NCBI RefSeq assembly: GCF_000826545.1
Contig: NZ_CDME01000015.1
Coordinates: 770,695 to 834,694 of the forward strand
DNA length: 64,000 nucleotides
Source of the DNA: Kibdelosporangium sp. MJ126-NF4
GTDB lineage: Bacteria; Actinomycetota; Actinomycetes; Mycobacteriales; Pseudonocardiaceae
Direction: 5' to 3'
The position numbers and the translations under genes were made by a program. Below the pieces are notes generated by a model. The model searched no databases. It was not told the origin of the DNA and saw only the letters and a list, made by a program, of their open reading frames with translations. Within the stretch, counting starts at the first letter, position 1. Every line of letters starts with the position of its first letter. This document shows, one piece after another, positions 25,555 to 35,172 of this stretch.

Positions 25555-26271
25555 CTACTGCGGTGGCTGCTGCTGCGGGTAGCCACCCGGCGGGGTGCCG
25601 GGCGCACCGAACTGGCCCTGCTGCGGCGCGAACTGCGTCTGCTGGCCGGGGCCGCCGAACGGCTGCTGACCAGGCTGCGGCTGCTGCACAGTCGCCTGCG
25701 GGCCACCCGGCGGCGGCTGCTGCGCCGGGAACGCACCACTCGGCGGGTAGCCAGGCTGCTGCGGGTAGCCACCCGGTGCGCCGTACGGGTTCGGGGCCGG
25801 GGGCTTGATGACGCCCGCCTCGAACAGGTACGCGGTCACCGCGGCGCCTGCCTGCAGGATGCCGAAGATCAGCACCATCACGCCACCGGCCGCCAGGCTC
25901 GCCGACGAGGCGAAGACCGTGAACAGGAAGGCCAGCGCGGCGGCGAGGCTCAGCACCGCCGGAAGGATGCCCGCCTTCTGCTTGTCCTTGTCGCCGGGAA
26001 GGATCGCCGGCAGCACGGCCAGACCGCCCGCCGCGAGCAACGCGGGGATCCAGCCGAAGAACGTCTCGTAGAACCCGGCGCCAGTGCTGATCGGGGCGAA
26101 GCCGAGGAAGAGATTCAGAATCCCCAGGCCGCCGACGCCCATGGCGAGCATCTGCGGGAGGCTCAGTTTGAGGCCGCCTCCTGGCGGGGGACCGTAGCCT
26201 GCTGGGCCGGGCGCGGGCTGATGCGGGCCTTGGCCCGGGTAGCCGCCCGGCGCTCCGCTCGGGTAGGTCAT
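25555..26271 (-). CDS. DUF5336 membrane protein (34-kDa antigen-like)
   Basis: 238 residues. A short glycine/proline-rich head is followed by four membrane helices (SLPQMLAMGVGGLGILNLFL, then a helix around FFGWIPALLAAGGLAVL, then GILPAVLSLAAALAFLFTVF, then AAGGVMVLIFGILQAGAAV). A long glutamine/proline-rich tail rises after residue 155. This is the layout of the mycobacterial 34-kDa antigenic protein family (DUF5336). Function unknown. It is monocistronic, with its own terminator, in the conserved sucCD-DUF5336-DUF6350-purNH neighbourhood. Confidence 0.85.
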   Translation of the reverse strand: MTYPSGAPGGYPGQGPHQPAPGPAGYGPPPGGGLKLSLPQMLAMGVGGLGILNLFLGFAPISTGAGFYETFFGWIPALLAAGGLAVLPAILPGDKDKQKAGILPAVLSLAAALAFLFTVFASSASLAAGGVMVLIFGILQAGAAVTAYLFEAGVIKPPAPNPYGAPGGYPQQPGYPPSGAFPAQQPPPGGPQATVQQPQPGQQPFGGPGQQTQFAPQQGQFGAPGTPPGGYPQQQPPQ

Positions 26272-26784
26272 CGCGTGCTTCTCCTCAGCTGGTGCTCACC
26301 GCGATACTCGGACAAATTTTTCCACCTTTGACGCAGCCTGGCACATCGTGGTTCCCAGGATGAGCCGATTGCTGCGTTTGGCAGGGCCGGACGCTACACC
26401 AGCACCCGGTCCAGCCGATGAACGACTCTTGCCCCGGTGCGCCGCACCGTTGGAAGCACACCGCGCACGAGTCTCCGATCAAGCACACTTGACCAGCCAA
26501 AACCAGCTCCGGCCCGGTCAGGTGACCGTCTCCGGCCCCGGTACCCGGTCTTGCCACTGGCCAAACATGGCCGACGAATACGGGACTGGCCTGCGGCGTC
26601 ACACCGCAGGCCAGTCTGTCAAGCCACACCACGCTCCGCCAACGCCGTCCTACCCCAGTACATCCATGCCCCCACCCAACCCGGGGGGCGACCCCGCTGC
26701 CAGTCTATCGCGGAAAAGGCCTGGTCAACGGGTTACTGGGCGGTTGTGGACAACGGGATTCGCGGGTGGTGCCGTCGGTTCGGG
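26272..26784. other. Intergenic region between DUF5336 and sucD
   Basis: No convincing gene is seen in these 513 bp. The left part must hold the leftward promoter of the DUF5336 gene. A perfect hairpin at 26585-26615 is the likely sucD terminator. Short frames here have poor codon use. Confidence 0.6.
26585..26615. terminator. Hairpin terminator downstream of sucD
   Basis: ACTGGCCTGCGG and CCGCAGGCCAGT form a perfect 12-bp stem with a 7-nt loop, 170 bp after the sucD stop on the minus strand. Confidence 0.65.
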
Positions 26785-27672
26785 TCAGCTTGCCTCGACG
26801 ATCGCCCGCGCCAGCGCGGCCGTCTCGCTCGGGGTCTTGCCGACCTTCACACCCGCGGCCTCGAGGGCTTCCTTCTTGGCCGCGGCGGTACCGGCCGAAC
26901 CGGACACGATCGCACCGGCGTGCCCCATGGTCTTGCCCTCCGGCGCGGTGAAGCCCGCGACATAGCCGACGACCGGCTTGGTCACGTTCTCCTTGATGTA
27001 CGCCGCCGCACGCTCCTCCGCGTCACCACCGATCTCACCGATCATCACGATCAGCTCGGTCTCGGGGTCGTCCTGGAACGCCGCGAGCGCGTCGATGTGC
27101 GTCGTACCGATCACCGGGTCGCCACCGATGCCCACCGCGGACGAGAAACCGATGTCCCGCAGCTCGTGCATCATCTGGTAGGTCAACGTGCCCGACTTCG
27201 ACACCAGGCCGATCTTGCCGGGGCCGGTGATGTCCGCCGGGATGATGCCCGCGTTCGACTTCCCGGGCGAGATCAGGCCGGGGCAGTTCGGGCCGACGAT
27301 CCGGGTTTTCCCGCCCTTGGCGACCGCGTGTGCCCAGAAGTAGGCCGAGTCGTGCACCGGGATGCCCTCGGTGATCACGACCGCCAGGCCGATTCCGGCG
27401 TCGATCGCCTCGATCACCGCGTCCTTGGCGAACCTCGGCGGCACGAAGATCACCGACACGTCCGCGGACGTGTCGGCCATCGCCTTGGCGACCGAGTCGT
27501 ACACCGGCAGCTGTGTCTGTCCGATCTCGACAGTCCGGCCGCCCTTGCCCGGCGTGACACCGCCGACGATCCGCGTGCCGGACGCGAGCATCCGCGCGGT
27601 GTGCTTGGTGCCCTCGGAGCCGGTCATGCCCTGGACGATGACCTTGGAGTTCCCGTCGATGAAGATCGCCAC
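26785..27672 (-). CDS. sucD: Succinyl-CoA synthetase alpha subunit
   Basis: 295 residues. The CoA-binding Rossmann domain ([19 protein letters not shown]) is followed by the ligase domain with GPNCPGLI and the active-site histidine in [14 protein letters not shown] (near residue 250). With SucC it interconverts succinyl-CoA and succinate with nucleotide phosphorylation in the TCA cycle. Only one base separates it from the sucC stop, so the pair is one operon. Confidence 0.96.
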   Translation of the reverse strand: MAIFIDGNSKVIVQGMTGSEGTKHTARMLASGTRIVGGVTPGKGGRTVEIGQTQLPVYDSVAKAMADTSADVSVIFVPPRFAKDAVIEAIDAGIGLAVVITEGIPVHDSAYFWAHAVAKGGKTRIVGPNCPGLISPGKSNAGIIPADITGPGKIGLVSKSGTLTYQMMHELRDIGFSSAVGIGGDPVIGTTHIDALAAFQDDPETELIVMIGEIGGDAEERAAAYIKENVTKPVVGYVAGFTAPEGKTMGHAGAIVSGSAGTAAAKKEALEAAGVKVGKTPSETAALARAIVEAS

Positions 27673-27673
27673 A

Positions 27674-28795
27674 TCACACTCCCGCGAGTTGGGCCGCGCG
27701 CTCGGCTGCGGCGTCCATCGTCCCGGCCTGCTCCACGCCGGGCAGCGCGGCTTCCGTCAGGATGCGGCGGCCCTCCTCGGCGTTGTTGCCGTCCAACCGG
27801 ACCACGATCGGTTTCTCGACCCGGCCGAGGAATCGCAACGCCTGCACGATGCCGTTGGCGACCGCGTCGCACGCGGTGATGCCACCGAAGACGTTCACGA
27901 AAACGCTGCGCACGTCCGGGTCGGACAGGATGATCTCCAGCCCGTTGGCCATCACCTCGGCCGACGCGCCACCACCGATGTCCAGGAAGTTCGCCGGGCG
28001 CACGCCCGCGTGGGCGACAACGTCCAGTGTGGACATCACCAGTCCCGCCCCGTTGCCGATGACACCGACCGAGCCGTCGAGTTTGACGTAGTTCAGGCCT
28101 TTCGACTTCGCTTTGGCCTCCCACGGGTCCTCGGCCGCCGTGTCGGCGAAGCCCGCGTGCGCCGGGTGCCGGAAGGACGCGTTGTCGTCGAGGGTGATCT
28201 TGCCGTCGAGCGCCACGATGTCGCCGTTGGCGTCGGTGACCAGCGGGTTGACTTCCACGAGGGTGGCTTCCTCGGCCACGAAGGCCTTCCACAGTCGCAC
28301 GATGACCGGCGCGGCCGTCTCGGGAATGCCCGCCGCCTCGGCGATCTCCGCGGCCTTCGCGTGGTCGACACCGTCGACGGGGTCGATCGGGACGCGCGCC
28401 AGCGTGTCGGCGTTGTCCTCGATCTCCACGCCCCCCTCGGCTGACGCGAGAGCCAGGAACGTGCGGTTGGCACGGTCGAGCAGGAACGAGATGTAGTACT
28501 CGCGCACGATCTCGGCCGCCGGGGTGACCAGCACCTTGCGCACCACGTGGCCCTTGATGTCCAGGCCGAGGATCGCCTCGGCGTGCGTGGTCACGTCGTC
28601 GGTGGTGCGGGCCAGTTTCACGCCTCCGGCCTTGCCGCGTCCGCCTGTCTTCACCTGGGCTTTGAGCACGGCAGGCAGGCCGAGGATCCGGGCGGCGGCC
28701 ACGGCGTCGGAGGGGGTGGCGACGACCCGCTGTGGGCCGACCGGGACGCCGTGCTTCGAGAAGAGCTCTTTGGCTTGATACTCGTACAGGTCCAC
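27674..28795 (-). CDS. sucC: Succinyl-CoA synthetase beta subunit
   Basis: 373 residues: an ATP-grasp domain ([19 protein letters not shown], then [18 protein letters not shown]), and a C-terminal ligase domain with [21 protein letters not shown] and [15 protein letters not shown]. The family begins MDLYEYQAK, so GTG 28795 is the start. Its transcript looks leaderless: on the minus strand TACAGT (28808-28803) ends 7 nt before the GTG, with TGGACA 18 bp further up. This promoter overlaps the operator-like site at 28806-28818 shared with the divergent OFA transporter. Confidence 0.95.
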   Translation of the reverse strand: MDLYEYQAKELFSKHGVPVGPQRVVATPSDAVAAARILGLPAVLKAQVKTGGRGKAGGVKLARTTDDVTTHAEAILGLDIKGHVVRKVLVTPAAEIVREYYISFLLDRANRTFLALASAEGGVEIEDNADTLARVPIDPVDGVDHAKAAEIAEAAGIPETAAPVIVRLWKAFVAEEATLVEVNPLVTDANGDIVALDGKITLDDNASFRHPAHAGFADTAAEDPWEAKAKSKGLNYVKLDGSVGVIGNGAGLVMSTLDVVAHAGVRPANFLDIGGGASAEVMANGLEIILSDPDVRSVFVNVFGGITACDAVANGIVQALRFLGRVEKPIVVRLDGNNAEEGRRILTEAALPGVEQAGTMDAAAERAAQLAGV

Positions 28796-28805
28796 GTTGT
28801 AGACT

Positions 28806-28818
28806 GTATGCAGTATGG
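28806..28818 (+). promoter_or_regulatory. Oxalate-regulon operator candidate, site 1
   Basis: GTATGCAGTATGG lies between sucC and the first OFA transporter, 28 bp before the transporter start. It matches the site before the oxc-like gene at 12 of 13 positions. Confidence 0.6.
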
Positions 28819-28845
28819 AGCGTGCCTGTCCAGAGGGAGGGCGAG

Positions 28846-30198
28846 ATGGATCCATCGTCAGCGGTGCGGGATTGTTTCGGCCGGACGTACCACGTCGGCC
28901 CGGAACCCGTGGAGATCATCGGACGTTCGCGAGCCTGGATGGCCTGGCTGCCGTGGGCCGCGATGGCCGCCACCGGGGTGATGCAGTACGCGTTCGGCTC
29001 GCTCGTCCCCCGCCTGGCCGAACGCGGCTGGAGCCTCACCGAGACGGTGTGGCTGCTGGCCGTGTGGGCCGTTTTCCAAGCTGTGGCCGGATTCCCCACC
29101 GCCTATCTGCGGGAACGCGGCAAGCTCGCGCCACGCGCGGTGATGGTGCTCGGCGCCGCGCTCATGGTCACCGGGCTGGTGTCACTGGCACACGTCGACA
29201 CGTACGTCATGGCGCTGCTCGGCTATTCGGTACTGGGCGGCACCGGTGCGGGACTGGTCTACGCGACGTGCTCGTCCACCGTGGCCAAATGGCATCCCGA
29301 GCAGTCGGCGTCCCGGGTCAGCTTCGTGACCGGCGCGTTCGCGTATGGCGCGGTCCCGTTCGCCGTGGCGTTTCTGTTCTCCCCGCCCACGATCGCGCTC
29401 GACATCACCGCGGCGGTCGTGGCAGTCGTGGTGGCCGGAACCGGACTACTCTTCCGCGATCCCCCTGCCCAGTGGTGGCCGCCGCACATCGACCCGCGGG
29501 AGTGGGCCGTGGATCGCAGGCGCAGCCCGTCACGGGCCGTGCGGCAGTTCTCGGTACGGGAGGCGCTGCGCACTGGTGTACTACCGTTGATGTATCTCAT
29601 ACTGTTGGCCGCGAGCGCGGTTTCGCTGTTCACCGTGGCCTTTTTCGCGCTCCTCGGCACGCGGCTGGGGATCAGTGCGGCGGTCGTCGCGGTCGGCACC
29701 GCTGTCCTGCTCGGTGCGAACGGCGCCGGACGGTCGTTGGCGATCCGCCTGTCCGATCGCGTCGGCCGCCGACACACGATCGGGTTCGTCCTCGCGGCGC
29801 AAGCCGTCGGTCAAGTGGCTTTCGCGGGTGCGGCGTCGTCGGGTTCGGTGTTCCTGCTACTGGTCGCGGCCGCGCTGGCAGGCGCTGGCGGCGGCGCGTT
29901 CTATCCACTGTTCGCCAGCCTGGCCAGGGAGTTCTTCGGTGACGAGCATGTCGCCAAGACGCACGGGGTGGTCTACAGCGCCAAGGCGTTCGGCGGAGTG
30001 ATCGGCGTCGGACTCGCCGCGCAGGCCGTCGCCGGATGGGGATTTCCCACCGTTTTCCTCCTCTCCGGCCTGATCGCGAGTGGATCAGCGATACTAAGCG
30101 TGCGCCTGCGCCGTCCAGGCCATGTATCCACGCTTCCCATAATGTATGTTGTAGACACAACGATGTCGTCGTCGCTCGGTTCGGGAGGACCCCGGTGA
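28846..30198 (+). CDS. OFA-family MFS transporter (oxalate/formate antiporter type), copy 1
   Basis: 450 residues and 12 membrane helices. OFA features are the cytoplasmic head [20 protein letters not shown], the [22 protein letters not shown] block, and [15 protein letters not shown] before the central loop. It shares these with the second copy at 30994-32355. Family members exchange oxalate for formate or take up related carboxylates. ATG 28846 has GGGAGGG upstream. The last 20 codons run through the promoter and operator of the downstream gntR gene, whose start overlaps this stop by 4 bp. Confidence 0.85.
   Translation: MDPSSAVRDCFGRTYHVGPEPVEIIGRSRAWMAWLPWAAMAATGVMQYAFGSLVPRLAERGWSLTETVWLLAVWAVFQAVAGFPTAYLRERGKLAPRAVMVLGAALMVTGLVSLAHVDTYVMALLGYSVLGGTGAGLVYATCSSTVAKWHPEQSASRVSFVTGAFAYGAVPFAVAFLFSPPTIALDITAAVVAVVVAGTGLLFRDPPAQWWPPHIDPREWAVDRRRSPSRAVRQFSVREALRTGVLPLMYLILLAASAVSLFTVAFFALLGTRLGISAAVVAVGTAVLLGANGAGRSLAIRLSDRVGRRHTIGFVLAAQAVGQVAFAGAASSGSVFLLLVAAALAGAGGGAFYPLFASLAREFFGDEHVAKTHGVVYSAKAFGGVIGVGLAAQAVAGWGFPTVFLLSGLIASGSAILSVRLRRPGHVSTLPIMYVVDTTMSSSLGSGGPR
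30144..30156 (+). promoter_or_regulatory. Oxalate-regulon operator candidate, site 2
   Basis: GTATGTTGTAGAC lies 38 bp before the gntR start, within the 3' end of the transporter gene. Its context TGTATG-N-TGTAG-N-CA is shared with site 4. This would give autoregulation of gntR. Confidence 0.5.
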
Positions 30199-30947
30199 AT
30201 GAGCCCGTGATCCAGCTTCCCGAGTCGCTCGGGAGCGGCAAGCGGGGCGGACGTGGTGCGTTGAGCGGGGCCGCGACCCAACGGGTCGAGCGGCCCGCTC
30301 CGCTGCGTGAAGCCGTCCACACCGCGCTGATCGAACTGATCATCAACGGAACCCTGCAGCCGGGACAACATCTTGTCGAGCTGGAGCTGGCACAGTACCT
30401 GGGAGTCAGTCGTCAGCCGGTGCGCGAAGCGTTGCAGCGTCTGCAAACCGAGGGCTGGGTCGACCTGCGCCCCGCGCAGGGCGCGTTCGTGCACACTCCG
30501 ACGGAGGAGGAAGCCGACCAGCTACTGAGCGTCCGCTCGGTGCTGGAGACGTACTCCGCGCGGCTGGCGGCCGACCGGGCCACCGAGGAGGAAGTCGCGC
30601 GGCTGTGGGAACTGCAGCGCGACGGCGAGGCAGCCGTCGAAGCCGACGACGCGGAAGGCATGACGGCCGCGAACGCCGCGCTGCACGCGTACATCACCCA
30701 GATCTCGGGAAATGCCGTGCTGGCCGAGCACATCTCGCTGGTCGAGCGGCGAGTCCGGTGGTACTACCGGCCGATCGCCCGGCCACGCAGCCACAACGCG
30801 TGGAACGAGCACGCCGAGCTGATCAAGGCGATCGCCGCGCACGACGCGGACCTGGCGAGCATGATCATGAACCGGCACACCGAGCGGACCAGGCAGGCCT
30901 ACCACGACCAGCGCGTCGCGGAGGCCGAGCAGCAGAAGCAGACGTGA
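30195..30947 (+). CDS. GntR family regulator (FadR subfamily), likely controller of the oxalate genes
   Basis: 250 residues. A basic, glycine-rich head of about 35 residues precedes the winged helix (REAVHTALIELIINGTLQPGQHL, then YLGVSRQPVREALQRLQTEGWV) and an FCD domain with conserved histidines (ALHAYITQISGNAVL, NEHAELIKAI, MNRHTERTR), usual for binding small carboxylates. GTG 30195 follows GGGAGG. It sits between the two OFA transporter genes. The six copies of a 13-bp motif around these genes are its most likely targets. Confidence 0.85.
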   Translation: MNEPVIQLPESLGSGKRGGRGALSGAATQRVERPAPLREAVHTALIELIINGTLQPGQHLVELELAQYLGVSRQPVREALQRLQTEGWVDLRPAQGAFVHTPTEEEADQLLSVRSVLETYSARLAADRATEEEVARLWELQRDGEAAVEADDAEGMTAANAALHAYITQISGNAVLAEHISLVERRVRWYYRPIARPRSHNAWNEHAELIKAIAAHDADLASMIMNRHTERTRQAYHDQRVAEAEQQKQT

Positions 30948-30953
30948 TCCCGT

Positions 30954-30982
30954 CCGGGAGTCCGGAGATGGCAGACTCCCGG
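30954..30982. terminator. Hairpin terminator between convergent gntR and OFA transporter 2
   Basis: CCGGGAGTC and GACTCCCGG form a 9-bp stem with an 11-nt loop in the 46 bp between the two stops. Confidence 0.65.
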
Positions 30983-30993
30983 CCGGGAAGTTC

Positions 30994-32355
30994 CTACGGC
31001 ACAGCGAGTTCCCCGACGGCAGCGGCGGGTTGGGCCTGCTCATCACGCACATGGCCCGGTTGCTTGAGGAACAACGTCAGCACCGCCGACACCAACGCGA
31101 TACACCCGGCCAGCACGTACGCGCCCGTGTACCCCCATGCCGTGACGACGCCCGCGGCCAGCCCTCCGCCGCCGATCCCACCGACCAGCTTGGCGCTGTA
31201 GACCAGGCCGTAGTTGGAGGCGTTGTTGTTCTCGCCGAAGTAGTCCGGCACCAGCGCCGCGAACAGCGGGTAGAACGCACCGCCGCCGAAGCCGTTGATG
31301 AACGCGAAGACCATGAACAGCCACAGATTGCCGGTGTTCCCCGCGTAGAGCACGCCGAACTGCGCGACAGCGGCGACGAGCAGCACCAGCGTCAGTGTCC
31401 TGCGGCGGCCGAGTTTGTCCGACAGCCAGCCACACAGGCCGCGTCCGACGCCGTTGACGACTGCCAGCACACCGGCCGACGACGCGACGATGAACGGCCC
31501 GAACCCGCTGACCTTGGCGAACGGCACCTGGAAGTTGATGCCGAACAGCGACACCCCGCCGATGATCACCAGGCACACCCACATCAGCGGCAGCATGCCG
31601 GTCCTGATCGCCTCCATCGGGGTGAACTGCCGCACCGCGGGCGGGTTCTTGGCCAGGGTCTGGTTCGTGCCGCTGTTCCAGGCCAGCGGGTCGACGTGCG
31701 CGGGCCACCAGTTCTTCGGCGGGTCACGGAACATCAGGCCGCACACACCCACGACGACAAGCATGTAGAAGCCGACCAGGTCGAGCACGAGAGTGAAGTT
31801 GTCCGGCGTGAAGACGTAGCTGAAGACGAAGATGAACGGCACTGTGCCGTACGCGAATCCGCCGTTGACGAACCCGGTGCGGGCACCGCGCTTGTCCGGA
31901 TACCACTTGCCCACCATGTTGATGCAGGTGGCGTAGACCAGACCGGCACCGGTCCCGCCGAGCACCGAGTACCCGATGAACGCGAGGACGAGGTCGCCGC
32001 TGTGCGCGATGGTGAAGTAGCCGACGCCGCTGCAGACCGCACCGATGATCATGGCAGTACGCGCGGAAACGATGCCCTTCTCCCGCAGCCTGCCCGCGGG
32101 GAACGCGACCCCCGCCTGGAACACGGCCCAGACGCTGGCCAGCCAGAACGCGTTGTTCAACGACCAGCCGTGTACCCCTTCCAGGGTTTCCTCGGCCGCG
32201 CCCCACCCGTATTCGAAAACACTCACCGCCATCATCGCGAGCCACGGAAGAAACACCATCCACGCCCGCGAACGCCCCATCAAGTCCTCTGGCGTCTCAC
32301 CGACGCGATACACCCGCCCATGGGAGTCCGTGATCTGTTGGAAACCGGTCGCCAT
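30994..32355 (-). CDS. OFA-family MFS transporter (oxalate/formate antiporter type), copy 2
   Basis: 453 residues with 12 helices and the same OFA landmarks as copy 1: [39 protein letters not shown] and FRDPPKNWWPAHVDP. The segment [23 protein letters not shown] is also shared. ATG 32355 is the family start. A candidate operator lies 155 bp upstream. Two OFA carriers around one regulator suggest import and exchange, or different substrates. Confidence 0.87.
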   Translation of the reverse strand: MATGFQQITDSHGRVYRVGETPEDLMGRSRAWMVFLPWLAMMAVSVFEYGWGAAEETLEGVHGWSLNNAFWLASVWAVFQAGVAFPAGRLREKGIVSARTAMIIGAVCSGVGYFTIAHSGDLVLAFIGYSVLGGTGAGLVYATCINMVGKWYPDKRGARTGFVNGGFAYGTVPFIFVFSYVFTPDNFTLVLDLVGFYMLVVVGVCGLMFRDPPKNWWPAHVDPLAWNSGTNQTLAKNPPAVRQFTPMEAIRTGMLPLMWVCLVIIGGVSLFGINFQVPFAKVSGFGPFIVASSAGVLAVVNGVGRGLCGWLSDKLGRRRTLTLVLLVAAVAQFGVLYAGNTGNLWLFMVFAFINGFGGGAFYPLFAALVPDYFGENNNASNYGLVYSAKLVGGIGGGGLAAGVVTAWGYTGAYVLAGCIALVSAVLTLFLKQPGHVRDEQAQPAAAVGELAVP

Positions 32356-32509
32356 GCAAGCCTCTCCCCGCCGAATCACTGGAGAATCGGATTGGATTAC
32401 CGCGCCCACGACCGCAGGCAGGCGTTTGCCGTATCCGGAAAACGCCACAGAACAGCGGCGCCGCCCCCGATGGCGGCACCGCCCACGACCACACTCCCTG
32501 TCACAGATT

Positions 32510-32522
32510 GCATACTGAATGG
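32510..32522 (-). promoter_or_regulatory. Oxalate-regulon operator candidate, site 3
   Basis: On the minus strand CCATTCAGTATGC matches the consensus at most positions, in the 367-bp leader region of OFA transporter 2. This region holds nothing else recognised except the tandem hairpin repeat at its right end. Confidence 0.5.
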
Positions 32523-32656
32523 GGTCAATATCGATAGTGGCCCCGTTCACCGCCAATGTCCAGGAATGTTTTCCCGAATTACCACACAATGCACTCAATC
32601 AGGGAAAAAGGGGCATAAAATCGCCCGAGTAGAACCTTTTGCCCGATTGGACCCAC

Positions 32657-32716
32657 GCAACCAATGTGGCCTTCGTTGCACCAGCTGCAACCAAGGTGGC
32701 CTTCGTTGCGCCACAC
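32657..32716. repeat. Two tandem 30-bp hairpin units
   Basis: The unit GCAACCAA(T/G)GTGGCCTTCG continues with TTGC and occurs twice with exactly 30-bp spacing. Each unit folds into a 10-bp hairpin with one mismatch. The pair follows the stop of the leftward epimerase gene and may act as its terminator. Confidence 0.65.
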
Positions 32717-32722
32717 ACCGCA

Positions 32723-33691
32723 CTAGACCTGGTAGGTCAGGTCCTTGCGGCGGTTTGTCCTGATCCACTCCGAGGTTCGGGCCAGGCCTTCCCGCAGCGA
32801 CACCTTCGGCGTCCAGCCCGTCAGTGCGGTCGCTTTGCTGTTGTCGGCCAGCAGGCGGTCGACTTCGCTGCCGGTGGGGCGCAGACGGGTCGGGTCGACG
32901 ACGACCTCCGCCGACGCCCCGGTGATCTCGATGAGCAGCGCGGCGAGATCACCCATCGCGATCTCCTTGCCCACGCCCAGGTTCACCGCCTCACCGATGG
33001 CCTTGTCGCTCGCACCGACGGCCATGAAGCCCCGCGCGGTGTCCTCCACGTACGTGAAGTCGCGGGTCGGCGTCGTGGCACCGAGTTTGATCTGCGACAC
33101 GCCCGCGTGCAGTTGTTCGAGGATTGTCGGGATGACCGCACGGGCGGACTGCTTCGGACCGTAGGTGTTGAACGGGCGCACGATGGACACCGGCGTCTGG
33201 AACGCGTTCCAGTACGACAGGGCCATCATGTCCGCGCCGATCTTCGACGCCGAGTACGGCGACTGTGGTTGCAGCGGGTGGGTTTCGGCGATCGGTACGG
33301 TCCGCGCGGTGCCGTAGACCTCGCTTGTCGACGTGTGCACGAGGCGGGCGTTGTGCCTGCGGCAGGCGGTGACGATGTTGTGGGTGCCGGTCACGTTGGT
33401 CGCGACGTACGACTCGGGCGCTTGGTAGCTGTACGGGATGCCGATGAGGGCGGCCAGGTGGAACACGACATCGCAGCCTTCTACCGCGTCGGCAACGCGT
33501 CCGGCGTCGCGGACGTCACCCGCGTACGTCTCCACGTCGACGCCCGCCAGGTTTCCGCGCTCGGCGTATGGCTTGTAGTGCACGAACGCGCGCACCTCCG
33601 CGCCCGCGTCCTGCAGCAGCGTCACCAGTGTGCTGCCGATGAAGCCTTCGGCTCCGGTGACCAGGGCCTTGCGGCCGCGCCATGCGCTCAT
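32723..33691 (-). CDS. NAD-dependent epimerase/dehydratase (extended SDR)
   Basis: 322 residues. The Rossmann motif ALVTGAEGFIGSTLV is near residue 10, HLAALIGIPYSYQAP is the family strand, STSEVYG holds the catalytic Ser, YSASKIGAD is the Tyr-x-x-x-Lys pair, and PFNTYGPKQSARAVIP follows. This is the type acting on nucleotide sugars (GDP-mannose dehydratase/UDP-hexose epimerase-like). Its start overlaps the stop of the MurG-like gene by 4 bp, so the two probably make and transfer one sugar. It is not evidently part of oxalate metabolism. Confidence 0.87.
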   Translation of the reverse strand: MSAWRGRKALVTGAEGFIGSTLVTLLQDAGAEVRAFVHYKPYAERGNLAGVDVETYAGDVRDAGRVADAVEGCDVVFHLAALIGIPYSYQAPESYVATNVTGTHNIVTACRRHNARLVHTSTSEVYGTARTVPIAETHPLQPQSPYSASKIGADMMALSYWNAFQTPVSIVRPFNTYGPKQSARAVIPTILEQLHAGVSQIKLGATTPTRDFTYVEDTARGFMAVGASDKAIGEAVNLGVGKEIAMGDLAALLIEITGASAEVVVDPTRLRPTGSEVDRLLADNSKATALTGWTPKVSLREGLARTSEWIRTNRRKDLTYQV

Positions 33692-34800
33692 TTCGGTACC
33701 CCCAATTCGGTCACCCAGTCCGCCAGCGCCAACGCGGCGCCTGGTCGGCTGGTTCGTAGTGCGGCGGCGGCCATGGACGACCGCCGCTCGGGATTGCTCA
33801 CGATGTCCTCGAGCACGCTCTCCAGGCGTTCCGCGGTGGTGTCCGCGTCCGCCAACAGGACGGCCGCGCCCGCACGGACAAGCGCTTGGGCGTTGCGGGT
33901 TTGGTGGTCGTGCGGCGCGTACGGGTACGGCACCAGCACAGAAGGCAGCCCGACCATGCCGAGTTCGGCGACGGTGGCGGCGCCCGCCCGACACACGGTG
34001 GCGTCGGCGGCGGCGTAGATCACGTCCATCCGTTCGAAGTACTGCACGGCCTCCGCGACGTGCTGCGCCCCGTCCGCGGCGATCCGCTTGTTCAACGAAT
34101 CGGCGCCTTCCCTGCCCGCCTTGATGATCAGCCGCACGTCGGACCGGTGCCGCCAGCGAGCGGCCAGGTCGGCCGCCGCGACGTTCAGCCGGGTGGCGCC
34201 GAGGCTGCCGCCGTTCACCAGAACCATGGTCGTGCCGGGCGCGAGCCCCATGGCCGCCCTGGCCTCCGCCCGCAACGCGCTGCGGTCGAAGGACGAGATG
34301 CTCGCCGCCAACGGCATGCCCACCGTCCGACAGTCCACACCGGACGCCAGGTGTTCGGCCGCCTCCGGGAACGCGAGCGCGATGTTGTTGGTCAGGTACG
34401 CCGAGAAACGGTTGGCACGGCCCGGAACGGCGTTGCTGTCGTGGATAAGTGACGGCGTCCCGGCCAGTTTGGCGGCGACGAGCAGCGGAGCGCTGGAATA
34501 CCCGCCCATCCCCACCGCGACGTCCGCCTCGACCTCCCGCAGGACACGCGTGCACTGCGCAGAGGCCACCGCCAGCGCTGCGGGAAACCGCCACCCGTAG
34601 CGCTTGGTCAACGGCACCATGTCCACTGTGCGCAGTGGAAAGCCCGCGTCGGGGACGAGCTTTCCCTCCAGCCCCAGTTTCGTTCCGACAAACGTGATCC
34701 GCGCGTCCCGGTCCCGCAGCGCCTCGGCGAGCGCCAGCCCCGGATAGATGTGCCCACCGGTACCGCCCGCGGCGATCACGACGGACAAAGCTCTACTCAT
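33688..34800 (-). CDS. MurG-like glycosyltransferase (GT28 family)
   Basis: 370 residues and two Rossmann domains. The N-terminal acceptor domain has IAAGGTGGHIYPGLALAEAL and VGMGGYSSAPLLVAAKL; the C-terminal donor domain has LVNGGSLGATRLN and AGAATVAELGMVGLPSVLVPYP. These are close MurG motifs, but the gene lies outside any cell-wall cluster and next to an SDR epimerase, so it is probably a paralogue using another sugar or acceptor rather than the housekeeping lipid II synthase. ATG 34800 is the family start. Confidence 0.82.
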   Translation of the reverse strand: MSRALSVVIAAGGTGGHIYPGLALAEALRDRDARITFVGTKLGLEGKLVPDAGFPLRTVDMVPLTKRYGWRFPAALAVASAQCTRVLREVEADVAVGMGGYSSAPLLVAAKLAGTPSLIHDSNAVPGRANRFSAYLTNNIALAFPEAAEHLASGVDCRTVGMPLAASISSFDRSALRAEARAAMGLAPGTTMVLVNGGSLGATRLNVAAADLAARWRHRSDVRLIIKAGREGADSLNKRIAADGAQHVAEAVQYFERMDVIYAAADATVCRAGAATVAELGMVGLPSVLVPYPYAPHDHQTRNAQALVRAGAAVLLADADTTAERLESVLEDIVSNPERRSSMAAAALRTSRPGAALALADWVTELGVPK

Positions 34801-35172
34801 TCCCTACTCCCCCACCCCAGTCGGTCGATCGAGAACTTAGACGTCCAGATGGGACAGAGGTTCGTTCCGGGGGTCGCACATTCAGTGGTCGCTGAAACCC
34901 ACAGGTGCGTCCGACAAGAGCACCTCGCGGACGTGGTCTGCGCCACCATCCGATTGCGGCCCGACGGGCACGGGTACATCGAGGGGAGGCGGCCGAAACA
35001 GACATACACGACTAGCAGAGGTCATGCGGACAAGCAACACCCAAGGTGACAATTGGTCGCTTTGAGTGATGTGACTGGTCGCACCGACCAGGACGCCGGT
35101 ACGGATTGTATGCTGTAGGCAGTCCACCAAAACGGTTGACAGACAGACACAGCGAGGAGGAGTGAAGGTCAG
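34801..35172. other. Divergent intergenic region
   Basis: These 372 bp hold the promoters of the leftward MurG-like gene and of the rightward small gene at 35173, including operator candidate site 4. No other gene or repeat is evident. Confidence 0.5.
35108..35120 (+). promoter_or_regulatory. Oxalate-regulon operator candidate, site 4
   Basis: GTATGCTGTAGGC lies 52 bp before the small gene at 35173. It shares TGTATG-N-TGTAG-N-CA with site 2. Confidence 0.5.

Noticed and set aside
26285..26632. Minus-strand 115-codon frame upstream of DUF5336
   Set aside because: Cysteine- and tryptophan-rich composition, a terminator hairpin inside it and no ribosome site; judged non-coding.
32356..32656. 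Possible small gene in the leader of OFA transporter 2
   Set aside because: No start with a ribosome site and no coding bias; the region is explained by the promoter and operator candidate.
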